This document shows, piece by piece, positions 37,601 through 47,084 of a DNA stretch of 64,000 bases. The notes beneath the pieces were generated by a model that was given only the letters and a program-made list of their open reading frames with translations, made no database searches and was not told the DNA's origin. Source of the stretch: Fistularia commersonii (lineage: Eukaryota > Chordata > Actinopteri > Syngnathiformes > Fistulariidae); NCBI GenBank assembly GCA_037954325.1, contig JBBMNZ010000021.1, forward strand, positions 15,253,616 through 15,317,615, in the 5' to 3' direction. A program made the position numbers and the translations under genes. Numbering within the stretch: position 1 is the first letter of the stretch; the number at the start of each line of letters is the position of its first letter.

Positions 37601-40600
37601 GAATCCAACCGGGGACCTTGTCGCTAACCGCTGCGCCGCGCTGCCGCCCCGGTTTTACTAATAAAGCTGTTGACCTGCAGGCCGGGACGTGGTTCACGTC
37701 GGAAGGGGAGGAGACACTGAAGGACATTTGCCCGACAGAAGATACCCTGATATGCGTGGAGAAGGTCTGCCAGCGGATTGACCTCCTTCTGGCTCAGTCT
37801 AAGGTACAAACACAAGAAGGAGGCGCTCATGCTGTTTGTAAATATTTAAACGTTCCATCACCATTCTGTTCAGGAGAAACAGCAGCGCGTTTCCACCCTG
37901 GTGACCGAAGCGGAGAGGATCACGGGCGGCGGCGGCGTCTCCAGCCCCGTCGCAGATACTCTTTGGACCATGGTGAACGCGATAAAGTGCAACACGGAGA
38001 GCTTCATGTCACGGGCGGAGCAGAGGCGCAAAGATCTGGACACGCTTGCGCAAGTGTATCGCTTTTGTGATCAGGTTTGCGTTCGCCTCTTCTACTTTTG
38101 CTTCCTCGGCTCTTAAATGTCTTTCTCGTCGTCCTTCAAGCACACTTTCCTTGTCCCCTCTGTAGGCATCTACCCTGGCTCAGGAATGCAGCCAGCTTTT
38201 GGAGCAGGTAGAGCCAGGGTGCGACTTGGCCCAGGCCGGACGAAGCACATTGCAGATGTATGAAGAGAAATTAGGTGGGGAATTCTCCACCCAGCACTTC
38301 CATGCTTTTAAGTCTAAGGCCGGTGCTGTGAAGCTGGGCGGCTCAGGGGCGATGAAAACCTGGAATGCGGCCCGTGTCCGGTGCCAAGAAGCGAGGCGGC
38401 GGCTCGAGGAGATGCGCCTTAAGAATAAACGTCTAGATAAGAACCAGACCGCCGAAGCCGCCCACCCTCAAGAACAAACTGCAGAAACAGGGAAGCGGAG
38501 GGTCGGCTCGGGGGAGGCGGTATGCTCCTTGACCGACCCCGGCCAAGTGGTTTATATCACAGAGAACACAAGTAAATACTCCTCTGCTGAATGTTTGAAT
38601 CCTCCTTCAAAGCCTGTCTGCGGAGAGAAGGGGGAATATCCTTCTCCGCCATCACCAGAAGCAGCGGCTGAGAATGGAATCCGTCCGACCAACGGCCGGG
38701 GTCATCGGGAAGTGGAGTGGAAGCTGAGAGAGCACCAAAGTGAGGCGGATCTGACCAGCAGAAGCCATGAGTTTCCAGAGCACAAACCCCTGGGCCGGTC
38801 CCTGAGTGAGGGATCGTGTGCGAGGAGCGCTAATCTGATGTTTGCTTCGGCTTTGGGTCCGAGACAGAATCCCTTTCAGCCGCCGGAACCGAATCGGCAG
38901 CCCGTCCAAAATCCGTCGGCTCGCTCGGACTCCGAGTCGCGGCGAGAACGCGATGAAGAGGACGCTTGTTCTGCTAAAAGATGCGCGTCCTCCCACGCCC
39001 AGAGCCCTCAAGATCTGACATTACTCACCCCAGAAGAAGACAGTGGCGGCAATGTTGTGTAAGTAACGCCTCTACGTCAACGCACAGCGTGGCAAAGCGT
39101 GGGAAACTGCGACCTTCAGCATGAGGTCATGATCGCAGAAAATACCAATCAGTTAGAATAAACAGATTTAGCCGGTTAGTCGAAAATGTAAACCGTACGA
39201 AGGGTCGCCGCGCGGGCGCTTTTCAAATCTCTTAACGTCCCGTACGGAACAGGAAACTTGGGAGGATTATGGAGGAGCTGCTGTTCACGGAGAGGGAGTA
39301 CGTGAAGGCTCTGGGTTACGTTCGAGAGCACTACTTCCCCGAGCTGGACAGGGCCGACGTCCCTCAGGACCTCAGGGGCCAGAAGGGAGGCGTCTTCGGG
39401 AACCTGGAGAAGCTGCACGACTTCCACCGTCATCACTTTCTGGAGGAGCTGGAGAGCTGCCTGAAGGAGCCCTTCAGAGTGGGACGCTGCTTCCTGAGAC
39501 ATGTAGGTGCCGCCGTCGCTTTGGTTTATTTATTTTCCCGTCCGTCCCCGACATGAAGTCATGCTTGATTCCTGCTTCGAGCCAAAATGCAATGCAGTGA
39601 TCCCTGGCTAGAACGCGGTTTACTTTTCACGGTTTCGCTACTTCACGGATTTGCATGGCGCATCGTGTTCTGCATTCCGATTGGCTAAAAAGTCACTCCG
39701 CTTCTTCTCTACCTGTGCGTCAATAACGTCGCAGTTTAATATGGACACGTACGTAAAACAGCTTGACAAATTTACATGACGTACGCGCAAATTCTCTCGC
39801 AATTTCGAGTTTCTCTAAAACCCGTAATGTTGACAAAACGCTCTGGAGCGACAAAAGGGCCCAAAAGTTAGCGGAAGATGCTATCTATCGCAGATAAAGC
39901 TAAACTTCTGGACATGCTAAGGGAAGCTAAAAGCTACGCGGCTGTAGGTCGGCATTACGGAATGAATGAATCTTCCGTTCGTTCCATAAAGAAGGAAGAA
40001 AAAAACATAAGGACGACAGCAGCGATAAGTTCTAGTTAGGATGTATAATAATTGTAAAAAAAAATAAAGGTTTCTACTTCACGGATTTAGCCTATCACGG
40101 GTTCTTTTTGGAACGTAACCCCCGCGAAAAACAAGGGTTTACTGTGGTCCAATATTCACCCTCTCGTTCTTATATTTTATGGAGTTAACAACCACCCTTG
40201 CGTCATAAAGATACATACAATATTCACAACATCATATCTCAACATGCAGCCATTCATATCGTGAAGATGCATCCAACAATTCACCCTTTCATTCCCATCA
40301 TATTGAGAAAAACCTGCACTCGCCCTCACGTCATAAAGATACAGACAATATTCATGTCACATATGGACATGCAGCCATTCACCTTCAAAACCCAAGGACG
40401 ACAGCAGCAATGTATAATAGAGTATTTAATTGTATGATAATTGTATAAAAAAATAAAGGTGTCTACTTGACGGATTTGGCCTATCACAGGTTCTTTTTGG
40501 AAAGTAACCCCGCGAAAAACAAGTAATTCAACTTTGTCAACCGTTAGCCAAAAACCCCTCCAGATGTTTTCTGTCACTTCATCAGCCAACTGGGGTTGGC

Positions 40601-43600
40601 GGCCATTTTCACACACATGTACACATATATACCTTTAATTTTTGCTTATAACTGCGACTTTTACAACAATGCGGCTAATTTATGGATTTTTATAGGCTGA
40701 TTACGATATTTTTTTTCCTTCCACCTCTACCCTCATCGTGTTAAATCAATGATAAAACCATTTCCGAACACGTCAAGGTGGACAAACAATTCCGTCGAAC
40801 CGCATTTACGATAATTCTCCAACTCATGCAAAAGACGTGCAAAAATACTTTCAAGTTGAACGTTACATGTAAGGATTTACGTTATATATCGGTAGTTGTA
40901 GATGTTGCCATCTTTTATTTCATAAAAGGTTGTCAAAAAAAAAGTCTTTCCTGTAACGTCTTGCTGCGTTAATATCTCATGTTTCAACAGAACACCTGCA
41001 CGGAGTTTATGGTGAACATCTGGATGGACATTATGTGGCATCAATTGCTCTTCTTTATGTCCTTTCTTGCTTTTTAGAAAGAGAGCTTTGCTTTGTACGC
41101 CCTTTACAGCAAAAACAAGCCTCAGTCCGACGCTCTTCTCCTCCACCACGGCCAGACCTTCTTCAAGGTACGAACCACGGTTGCGTTCTGGTACGTCGGA
41201 GGTCCTCGGTATGCCCGCGCCAGGTTCATCCGGGGTTTATCCATCCGAGGAGAAACATCTGCGCTCTTGTGCAATCATATCTGATAGGGCAATCCAGAAG
41301 ATATTCAGGTTTGAGTCTTTTTTTTTCCAGCAAAAGCAGCTGAGGCTCGGCGACAAGATGGACCTGTGGTCGTACCTTCTGAAGCCCGTGCAGAGGATCA
41401 GCAAGTACGGCCTGCTGCTGCAGGACATGATGAGGGAGTGCGGGCCGGCCCAGGCCAGGGAGCTGACCGAGGTCAAGGCCGCCCTGGAGGTGGTCCAGTT
41501 CCAGCTCCGCCATGGCAACAACCTACTGGCCATGGACGCCATCCATCAGTGTGATGTAAGCCAGCGTAGATACCACCTCGCAGATACCCTTGGGTTATTT
41601 ATTGGCTCTCCTTCTTCTTCTTCTTCTTTGGGCTTTTCCCTTCAGGGGTCTCCAAAGCTATTCGACCTTCTCCATCTAACCCTATTCTTTGTGCGGTCCT
41701 CTCTCGCACCAACTACCTTCATATCCTCGCTCGCCACCTCCATGAAGCTTCTCCGTGGGGTTAATATCTTCAGAATATTTCTAAAATATGCAAGACGGGG
41801 GTTTATCGGGCTCACTTTCCGAGAACCGGCCTCGATTGATCCGGTATGGAACACTTGGAAAGGGGCGAAATCGCAGTTCCTCAGAAAGGACGAAGATGAT
41901 TTTTCCGCAGAAGAAGCCGGGGGTGTGACGGTCAGATAGCTTCACTTCAAGATAAAGAACACAGGAAATGGGCTGGAATTCCTGTGCTTTTCTTTCCCCC
42001 CTGACTTTTTCTTTCATTACATCATGAACTGTGAGACATTTTGACCTTGCCAAATGATAAATAACTTTGGCGGTCCTTTGGATCTCCACATGTTGGAGAA
42101 CTTGGTTGAACTTGGCGGAGATGTTTGCACCAAGTTCGACTAGGAAATGTTTTAATGTTGATCAGACATAAAAACACAACTCCATGAGAAATAATTTCGA
42201 GGCGACATCAGACGAAGGTGAGAGAACATCGGGGTTTGGTTTGGAGACACCGGGGAGAAGACAGGAGGCAGCGGAGATGGAGATGTGGAGAGGATCTGGA
42301 AGGAGTCCATCAGAAGGTCCGACCGAGATGGTCTGGACGTGGACAGAGGAGAAGCACGCTGAGGTGGGAGGTCTCAAGGAAGACCAGAGTAGAAGTTAAC
42401 GGATGGAGGGGGACAAGAAGTTAGTTGTTGTGTGAGAAGATGGTGAGAAGTCCATGAGACAACCAAGACGGCGACTAAACCGCCTCCTTTGCGTGCTGCA
42501 GGTGAACCTGAAGGAGCAGGGACAGCTGATCCGCCAGGACGAGTTCCTGGTCACCTTCAGGAAGAAGAAATGCTCCCGACACATTTTCCTCTTTCAAGAG
42601 CTCATCCTCTTCAGCAAGACCAGGAAGACGGACGTCGGCAACGAGACGTACATCTACAAGCAGTCCTTCAAGGTGCACCAACACACAAAGCATTTGCCTC
42701 TTATGATGCAATTTCTTTTCGTTCGTCGCCCTCCTGTCTTTTCTCGACCTGGTCTGGACGAGACGGAGGACGGTTGCACGTCTCCAAGGCTGCAGGAGCC
42801 TTGCAAGCCATGGAGATAATGATGCTTGTGTTATATTTGTATTGACCAACTCTCCTCTCATATGTACAAAACTTTGATTTCAAGTTCTCCATCCAAAATC
42901 ATTATTCTTATTTTAATCATTATTTTATCATCATTTTTAATTATTGTTGTTGTTGTTATAATTATATAAATTCGATAATAATAATGTTAATAATATTCAT
43001 TATTATTATTATTTGCATCATTATCCTCACTATTGTTATCATCATTATCATTTTTTAATATTGTTGTTGTTATTATTATATCAATTCTATAATAATACTA
43101 CTACTACTAATAATAATAATGATTATTATTATTATTAGCATAATCATCATCACTATTATTATCATCATCATTATCATCATTTTATTATTATTTTTGTTTG
43201 TATTATATCCATTCAATAATACATTATTATTGAAAATATTAATAATAAGTATGATTATTATTATGATTATTGTTATTTTGATTCTCATTCTCATTATTAT
43301 TATTATTATTATTAGTAGTAGTAGTAGTAGTAGTATCAGTATTATTAGTATCATCATCACTAATTTTATTATCATTTTCACTTACATTAACGTATTACGT
43401 AATACGTATTATCGTATTATTATCGTATTAATTATTCTTATAATTTTCATTATGACCACCATCATTACTATCACTAATATTATCATTTTCATTTTCATTC
43501 CCGTTATTTTAATTATTATTATTATTATATTATTGTAATTATTATTATCATTATTAGTAAAAGCTAAGCAAGATGCATTTTACAGATTTTTTTCCTGAAA

Positions 43601-46600
43601 TAAGAGAGAATAAATGACTGGCCATCCAGTCAATCATAGGATTCAGACTTGAACGCACCACATGTTGCATCGGTATCATTTTTGCAAACACACCAGCTCC
43701 AGATGTTGACCTCATTCATGGACAAAAAAATTCCCTTTTTGCCCAAGACTTGCGTAACATTCTTGCAGACACGGTGACATACCGCACGATAAAATCCAAC
43801 TGAAACTCCACCAGGCCTATAAAACATTTGACAAACGTGATTGAAAGCGGCCTCTCGTCTGCTCGTATTTAGACATCGGACATTGGAATGACCCAGAACA
43901 GCGGCGAGAGCGGCCTTTGCTTCGAGATCTGGTTCAGGAAGAGGAAAACCCAGGACACTTACACGCTGCAGGCGGCGAGCCGGGAGGCGAAGGAGGCCTG
44001 GACCAGGGATTTGGAGAGGATCCTCTGGGAGCAGGCAGTGCACAACCGAGGTAGAGTCAAGACGCCAAACCCCTCGAGTTGCTCCCGAAGGCCCGGTTAG
44101 CGCCTTGCGTGGTGCAGGGGTGAACGGGTGGATGCGATCCGGAGAAAATCGCAGTAGAACCCCAAGTGCAAAAGCGCTCTGAAAGTGGAGTCCATTGTCC
44201 CTTGTAGAGGCCACTGAAGAGCAAGACACAGGAACGCTACAAACCATGACAGAGGCTCGTATCTGTCATTTCTGAATCCGGGTATTAAAACTTCAATGCT
44301 AACTATGACCGCCGTGTGTCCCGCAGAGGTTCGAATGCAGGAAAGGGTGTTCATGGGACTTGGAAACAAGCCCTTCAAGGACATCCAGCCCAGCGACGCT
44401 GCGATCCACGACAGAGCCGTGAACTATGTGGTGACGGGAAGGGGTACGTACACGCCTGTTTGTTAGCGAGAAAATTTAGGTTACCGGAAATGGAGGTGTG
44501 AGCGAGTGGCTCTCCTTAGAAAACAAGGTGCCGCCATCGGTTGGATCACCTGGTGCTCAGGAGGGGCTTCAAGGGGCGCAGAAGACACCTGGTGGTTCAG
44601 CGGGGTCCCCTGAAGGGTGCGCGGGCCAACCGAAGCCGAGGGGGATCGCGGGCGGCCTCGACGGATACGTCTCGCCCTCCGGCGTCCTGGAAGAGGACGA
44701 AGTGGACCGTGAGAGCGTGATCCAGAACTTACTGCGTGAGTGCCGATGTCACCTTGTCGTGTCCGAGATGTTTCCTTTCCAAGAAGGTCAGGATTCATCT
44801 GCAAAGCGTCCTTCCTCGGTTGCATCTGGCAGATACCCACCCCGGAAACCCATCCGAGACGCTTCTTGCTATTTCCCTGCTGTTTCAGTCGACAGCTCCG
44901 AGTCGTCGGGGGAGAGCGTGAGCGGGTTCAGCAGCTCCAGCCACAGCTTCCACTCTGCTCTGGAGAGAGAGGTGGAGGACGCCTCTTCAGTTTGCGCCTC
45001 CGTCATAACCGGCAGGGAAGCGGCGACGGCCATTCGAACCGAGGTTCCCGCAGCTTCACAAAAACCAACCGCTCCTCTGGGATCGCCGGAGAAAAGCCAA
45101 GCTGCGGTCGCGGCCAAGTCCAAACCAGAAGCCCCGAGCAAAGACCTGCCCTCTGGGAAGGTGCGGTGCAAGGCTTGTAACTTGAAATGCTTCATGCGGT
45201 TCGATGAAAAGTCACTCAGTCGGCGAATGATTCATTGGAGAAGCGGGGTTCACCCCGGACCGGTCGCCGCTCGGTCACAAGGCTACATGTGGAAGCATAC
45301 AAGTATTCGCTCTTTTATGCCCCTCTCAACTTTTGCAATGATGACTGAGGTGACCCATTAAATAGGTAAATAAACGGCTGACGAGACAATTTTGTCTTGT
45401 AAAAATGAAATAGAATCTAAGAACTCGAGGCGATAACAACCTGACTGGTCCGTGAAAAACCCAAAAAGGGGGCGGTTCCCAACGGAGCGGAACTGCACCC
45501 CGATTGGACGTTAAATTCAGAGGCAGCTACAATGGTCAGATCTGCTGTACCAGAGGTAGAATGTCACTTTGAAATTTAGTGGTACGTTATGAACAAACCA
45601 CCGATGCTAACAACCATTCACCAGCTCATAGCCATTCACATGTCATATAAGGAACGACTGCTCTTCACATCTCAGTCACGGGGTCATGGTGGATTCTCGC
45701 CAAAATCTTCTTGTCGAGGCAACTGGACTTGAATTTGTTCACTTGAGATGAGATGATGAGAGGAGATGTATGATTCCGTGCTTGGAAAATTAGTTTTAGC
45801 AGCAGCAGCAGCAGCAAGACATACAAGACAGGAAGAAGCTAGCTAAAAAATACAAGTGAAAAAAAGTTAAAAATAGATAATGATAATTAAAATGATAATA
45901 ATAATAAGGGCATTTGTAATCATTTGTATACTTTGAAATTTTTGAATAGTATTAATGAATAAACTCTGAAGTGTAAAAGTATAAAGTATAATCTATTAAA
46001 AAAGCCTCTCCATATTTAATAATATACAGAAATAAATAATGAGCACAGTGGCAATGTGAAGCAGCGCATGAACTGATTAGTGAATTATTGTTTGGGGTTA
46101 TTGGACAGCGGAGTTGTAACAGTCTGTTGGAGAAGCTGCTCCAACAAACAGCTGCAAAATAAGATGACCCTGGAGACAACAGACTGATGAAAGATCTCCA
46201 AAACCTTGCTGCATCCAGTTTCCTGAGGTCCTTTCATGTATACAGCAAGATGTTGGAGATCTTTTAGAGAGGCCCCAAAAAGGGGCGGTACCCTACGGAG
46301 CGGCACTGAAGAAGCCCCTGGCATGAGGGGTGAAACATCTTCGAGTGAAGAAATTCAAGTCCTGTTGCCACGACGAGATTTGGACAAGAATACAACTATT
46401 GACTCATTCATTCCCACATCTGGCCAATGCAGGCTCGCCAGTTGACCCGCTGGACATTGACCCCCAATGTCAGAATCCAACTAGCGGCCTTGTTGCTGTG
46501 AGGCGGCGGCGCTAACCATGGCGCCGAAGCTTTCCATTAATTCTTCCCATTCAATGGCTTTCAAACATTTTTGCATTTTGAGCGACACGTTGCAGACATC

Positions 46601-46722
46601 GCCTTGACATCATAGGTCAGATGTACTTCAGTGTCGGACTTTGTTTGCCCTCACGTAGGAATGTTTTCTCATGAACTCTTCTCTTGCAGAACACCGTTCT
46701 TGGGAAATCCACTGACGTCTGA
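29213..46722 (+). CDS. Rho guanine-nucleotide exchange factor, PLEKHG4/PLEKHG4B/KIAA1755 (Quattro, puratrophin-like) family; 22 coding exons, N-terminal exon not found
   Basis: Predicted to load GTP onto Rho-family GTPases at the membrane or cytoskeleton. I joined 22 exons with GT/AG borders; all phases agree, giving 5,616 nt (1,871 codons plus stop). Exons: 29213-29410, 30518-32045, 33122-33433, 33519-33642, 34509-34602, 35326-35412, 35496-35612, 36640-36738, 36826-36974, 37081-37219, 37681-37803, 37874-38074, 38166-39058, 39253-39502, 41078-41167, 41331-41555, 42502-42672, 43873-44050, 44327-44443, 44520-44735, 44889-45160, 46690-46722. Domain order (residues counted from 29213): conserved N-terminal family region 1-200; low-complexity linker 200-650; SEC14/CRAL-TRIO-like region about 650-820; spectrin-like helices about 820-1090; second linker; DH domain 1358-1540 with EREYVKAL and LLKPVQRISKYGLLL; PH domain 1545-1655; Ser-rich tail. 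The order matches human PLEKHG4 and PLEKHG4B. The N-terminus most resembles PLEKHG4B and KIAA1755; the neighbouring tgm2 favours KIAA1755. The start codon must lie in an exon upstream of 29213. The last, 33-nt exon is the least certain. Confidence 0.9.
29690..29935 (-). mobile_element. Second, inverted and truncated copy of the 2.5-kb MITE family, in a RhoGEF intron
   Basis: In reverse it repeats 'gatagcgatcgg', the acidic coding stretch and 'gggggctaacgagcttcacg', then continues into a sub-terminal part that the first copy lacks. It lies between coding exons 1 and 2 of the RhoGEF. A small related piece lies at about 40655-40700. Confidence 0.7.
30040..30192 (+). repeat. 3' end of a ubiquitous teleost interspersed repeat with (GAAT)n tail
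   Basis: 'gtgaacgagagggtgaatgt' and 'tgattggccggtccagggtg' are followed by a perfect GAAT tetranucleotide run at 30150-30192. The first part is the likely parent of the ATTCA-type minisatellites elsewhere in the window. Confidence 0.7.
30518..32045 (+). CDS. RhoGEF coding exon 2 (1,528-bp large exon)
   Basis: Acceptor TTTTTTCCAG, donor GTGAGC, phase 0 to 1. It opens with AGYSDVVFRCEGWPLCLHDK and the GDFYLQVEP motif of the family N-terminal region. A Ser/Pro/Lys-rich, probably disordered stretch of about 350 residues follows. It includes YRDSYLAALRNP, a short conserved island also present in PLEKHG4B. Confidence 0.93.
33122..33433 (+). CDS. RhoGEF coding exon 3 (linker into SEC14-like region)
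   Basis: Acceptor CTGCCGCAG, donor GTACTT, phase 1 to 1. It encodes a low-complexity linker ending in ESGIENIGGLLELGVICLPG, the segment that leads into the SEC14-like region in this family. Confidence 0.85.
33519..33642 (+). CDS. RhoGEF coding exon 4 (SEC14-like region)
   Basis: Acceptor CTCCTCCAG, donor GTATCT, phase 1 to 2. It encodes SRDKTGRALVEVHCDRKEWA and ends LLLYLHSIPR, matching 'GTRDxxGRAVV...LLLYLHSIPR' of the family. Confidence 0.92.
34379..34636. repeat. (TG)n and (CA)n microsatellites flanking RhoGEF coding exon 5
   Basis: TG run at 34379-34412 and CA run at 34606-34636. The second starts 4 bp after the exon 5 donor, so length changes there could affect splicing. Confidence 0.9.
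34509..34602 (+). CDS. RhoGEF coding exon 5 (SEC14-like region)
   Basis: Acceptor TGTGTCAG, donor GTTAAC, phase 2 to 0. It encodes KDVRELGMTLVVNARKKPPP. The donor runs directly into a (CA)n microsatellite. Confidence 0.9.
35164..35220 (+). mobile_element. SINE-type tail in a RhoGEF intron
   Basis: 'ttggataaaagcgtctgcca' then AATGTAATGTAATGTAAT is a widespread fish SINE/LINE terminus. A second example is at 49785-49830. Confidence 0.65.
35326..35412 (+). CDS. RhoGEF coding exon 6 (SEC14-like region)
   Basis: 29 codons, phase 0/0, acceptor TGTTTTCAG, donor GTAACA. Encodes EQALHAVHSIVVLTEKDACL. Confidence 0.9.
35496..35612 (+). CDS. RhoGEF coding exon 7 (end of SEC14-like region)
   Basis: 39 codons, phase 0/0, acceptor TTTGACCAG, donor GTACCG. 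It contains DFGGSFTYSHADWLQFQQ, close to the 'DLDGSFPYSHGDW' segment of PLEKHG4B. Confidence 0.93.
36640..36738 (+). CDS. RhoGEF coding exon 8 (start of spectrin-like helices)
   Basis: 33 codons, phase 0/0, acceptor AAATTTCAG, donor GTGACG. Amphipathic helix KLVSFMTDLEGADKLLQRAI. Confidence 0.9.
36826..36974 (+). CDS. RhoGEF coding exon 9 (spectrin-like)
   Basis: Phase 0 to 2, acceptor GGCTGCAG, donor GTTTAC. It encodes LVTLQREGGAALARMRREEF, the family motif 'LxxEGGxxLARLRREE'. Confidence 0.9.
37081..37219 (+). CDS. RhoGEF coding exon 10 (spectrin-like)
   Basis: Phase 2 to 0, acceptor CCTCGCAG, donor GTAATG. It encodes AALESVTSLYNQVEEKLHTL, a predicted coiled-coil or spectrin-type helix. 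Confidence 0.9.
37681..37803 (+). CDS. RhoGEF coding exon 11 (spectrin-like)
   Basis: 41 codons, phase 0/0, acceptor GACCTGCAG, donor GTACAA. Encodes AGTWFTSEGEETLKDICPTE. Confidence 0.88.
37874..38074 (+). CDS. RhoGEF coding exon 12 (spectrin-like)
   Basis: 67 codons, phase 0/0, acceptor CTGTTCAG, donor GTTTGC. Helical, ending RRKDLDTLAQVYRFCDQ. Confidence 0.9.
38166..39058 (+). CDS. RhoGEF coding exon 13 (893-bp exon: last helix plus long disordered linker)
   Basis: Phase 0 to 2, acceptor CTCTGTAG, donor GTAAGT. It starts with a helix (ASTLAQECSQLLEQVEPGCD). About 230 Pro/Ser/Glu-rich residues follow, and poor complexity is expected for this inter-domain linker. Reading past the donor meets a stop at once. 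Confidence 0.88.
39253..39502 (+). CDS. RhoGEF coding exon 14 (DH domain, first part)
   Basis: Phase 2 to 0, acceptor CGGAACAG, donor GTAGGT. It encodes the DH start MEELLFTEREYVKALGYVRE and then VFGNLEKLHDFHRHHFLEEL. It is very close to the human PLEKHG4 and PLEKHG4B DH domains. Confidence 0.95.
39595..40144 (+). mobile_element. 550-bp Tigger/pogo-type element with intact 53-codon HTH ORF (39878-40039)
   Basis: The left end is CAGTGATCCCTGG; the right end reversed is CAGTAAACCCTTG. The ORF MLSIADKAKLLDMLREAKSY continues VGRHYGMNESSVRSIKKEEK, the pipsqueak/CENP-B-like helix-turn-helix of Tigger transposases. The catalytic DDE domain is deleted. It lies in the intron that splits the DH domain. 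A partial second copy of its right part is at 40395-40530. Confidence 0.8.
40395..40530 (+). mobile_element. Partial duplicate of the Tigger element's 3' part
   Basis: 'ggacgacagcagcaatgtat' through 'cctatcacaggttctttttg' repeats the end of the neighbouring element with a few changes. It suggests a local duplication or a nested insertion. Confidence 0.7.
41078..41167 (+). CDS. RhoGEF coding exon 15 (DH domain)
   Basis: 30 codons, phase 0/0, acceptor TGCTTTTTAG, donor GTACGA. Encodes FALYALYSKNKPQSDALLLH, the family-specific insertion in the DH domain. Confidence 0.95.
41331..41555 (+). CDS. RhoGEF coding exon 16 (DH domain, catalytic core)
   Basis: 75 codons, phase 0/0, acceptor TTTTTTCCAG, donor GTAAGC. 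It carries DH conserved region 3 (YLLKPVQRISKYGLLLQDMM) and the downstream helix ending HGNNLLAMDAIHQCD, which are core GTPase-contacting elements in DH domains. Confidence 0.96.
41615..41760 (-). mobile_element. RTE LINE 3'-end fragment in a RhoGEF intron
   Basis: 'cttctccatctaaccctatt' and 'accaactaccttcatatcct' match the RTE 3' ends at 58.4 and 58.7 kb. Minus strand reads EDMKVVGAREDRTKNRVRWR. Confidence 0.75.
42502..42672 (+). CDS. RhoGEF coding exon 17 (DH-PH junction and PH domain)
   Basis: 57 codons, phase 0/0, acceptor GTGCTGCAG, donor GTGCAC. It encodes VNLKEQGQLIRQDEFLVTF and the PH strand RHIFLFQELILFSKT. Confidence 0.95.
42895..43560. repeat. ATT/ATC trinucleotide-rich block in the PH-domain intron
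   Basis: About 650 bp made almost wholly of ATT, ATC and GTT words, with long spurious open frames on both strands. Confidence 0.9.
43873..44050 (+). CDS. RhoGEF coding exon 18 (PH domain, second half)
   Basis: Phase 0 to 1, acceptor CGTATTTAG, donor GTAGAG. It encodes FEIWFRKRKTQDTYTLQAAS and the C-terminal PH helix REAKEAWTRDLERILWEQAV with its hallmark Trp. Confidence 0.95.
44327..44443 (+). CDS. RhoGEF coding exon 19 (post-PH conserved motif)
   Basis: Phase 1 to 1, acceptor TGTCCCGCAG, donor GTACGT. It encodes FMGLGNKPFKDIQPSDAAIH and DRAVNYV, the conserved element after the PH domain in this family. Confidence 0.93.
44520..44735 (+). CDS. RhoGEF coding exon 20 (C-terminal tail)
   Basis: Phase 1 to 1, acceptor CTCCTTAG, donor GTGAGT. 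Gly/Pro-rich tail ending EDEVDRESVIQNLL. Support comes from the agreeing phases and borders rather than from conservation. Confidence 0.75.
44889..45160 (+). CDS. RhoGEF coding exon 21 (Ser-rich tail)
   Basis: Phase 1 to 0, acceptor GCTGTTTCAG, donor GTGCGG. Encodes a Ser-rich stretch (DSSESSGESVSGFSSSSHS) like the Ser-rich C-termini of human relatives. If the donor is unused, the frame runs on to a stop at 45359-45361 through repeat-like sequence, which I consider less likely. Confidence 0.7.
45930..46500. mobile_element. Unclassified interspersed repeat in the last RhoGEF intron
   Basis: The stretch 'ctgaagaagcccctggcatg' to 'ggtgaaacatcttcgagtga' resembles a common fish retroelement tail. 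The box 'aaaaaggggcggtaccctac' at 46275 closely matches 'aaaaagggggcggttcccaa' at 45464. Confidence 0.5.
46690..46722 (+). CDS. RhoGEF putative last coding exon (10 codons plus stop)
   Basis: Acceptor TCTCTTGCAG, in phase with the previous exon. It encodes NTVLGKSTDV then TGA. A poly(A) signal follows 66 nt later. Short and unsupported by homology, so provisional. Confidence 0.5.
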   Translation, partial: NTVLGKSTDV

Positions 46723-46787
46723 TACGGCAGAGGGTATGAGTAATAACGCTCACCTTCCCCATTCATCATCCAGCATAACTCCTTGAT

Positions 46788-46793
46788 AATAAA
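46788..46793 (+). terminator. Candidate poly(A) signal AATAAA of the RhoGEF gene
   Basis: An AATAAA hexamer 66 nt after the putative stop at 46722. It fits a very short 3' UTR; transcript data would be needed to confirm the site. Confidence 0.45.
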
Positions 46794-47084
46794 TGTAATT
46801 AATTTATGTGTGTTTCCTCTTGACAGATTAGCCCGAGGAGGAGGAGGGAGCGGCTCTTGAATTGTAGTTTTTTATCGGCTTTACTGTAATCCATAACCTC
46901 CCCTGTAAATACTGCATAGCGTGGCCTTAACCGCACACCTAAAACGAGGAAGTGAAAGAAAAACTTATGTACATAACGTATTTGGAAATGACGGCCCCCG
47001 TCAAAATGTGTGGAGCGGAGTGTGTGCATGTGTGTGTGTTTGGTTGATTTCTAAACACCCGTCGTAGTTGCAAATGTCATGCAA

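Noticed and set aside
37410..37661. 83-codon frame between RhoGEF exons 10 and 11
   Set aside because: It overlaps a copy of the ubiquitous teleost repeat and has no acceptor/donor pair in phase with the neighbours.
43076..43538. Long Ile-rich frames on both strands
   Set aside because: Products of the ATT trinucleotide block; poly-Ile translation is an artefact.
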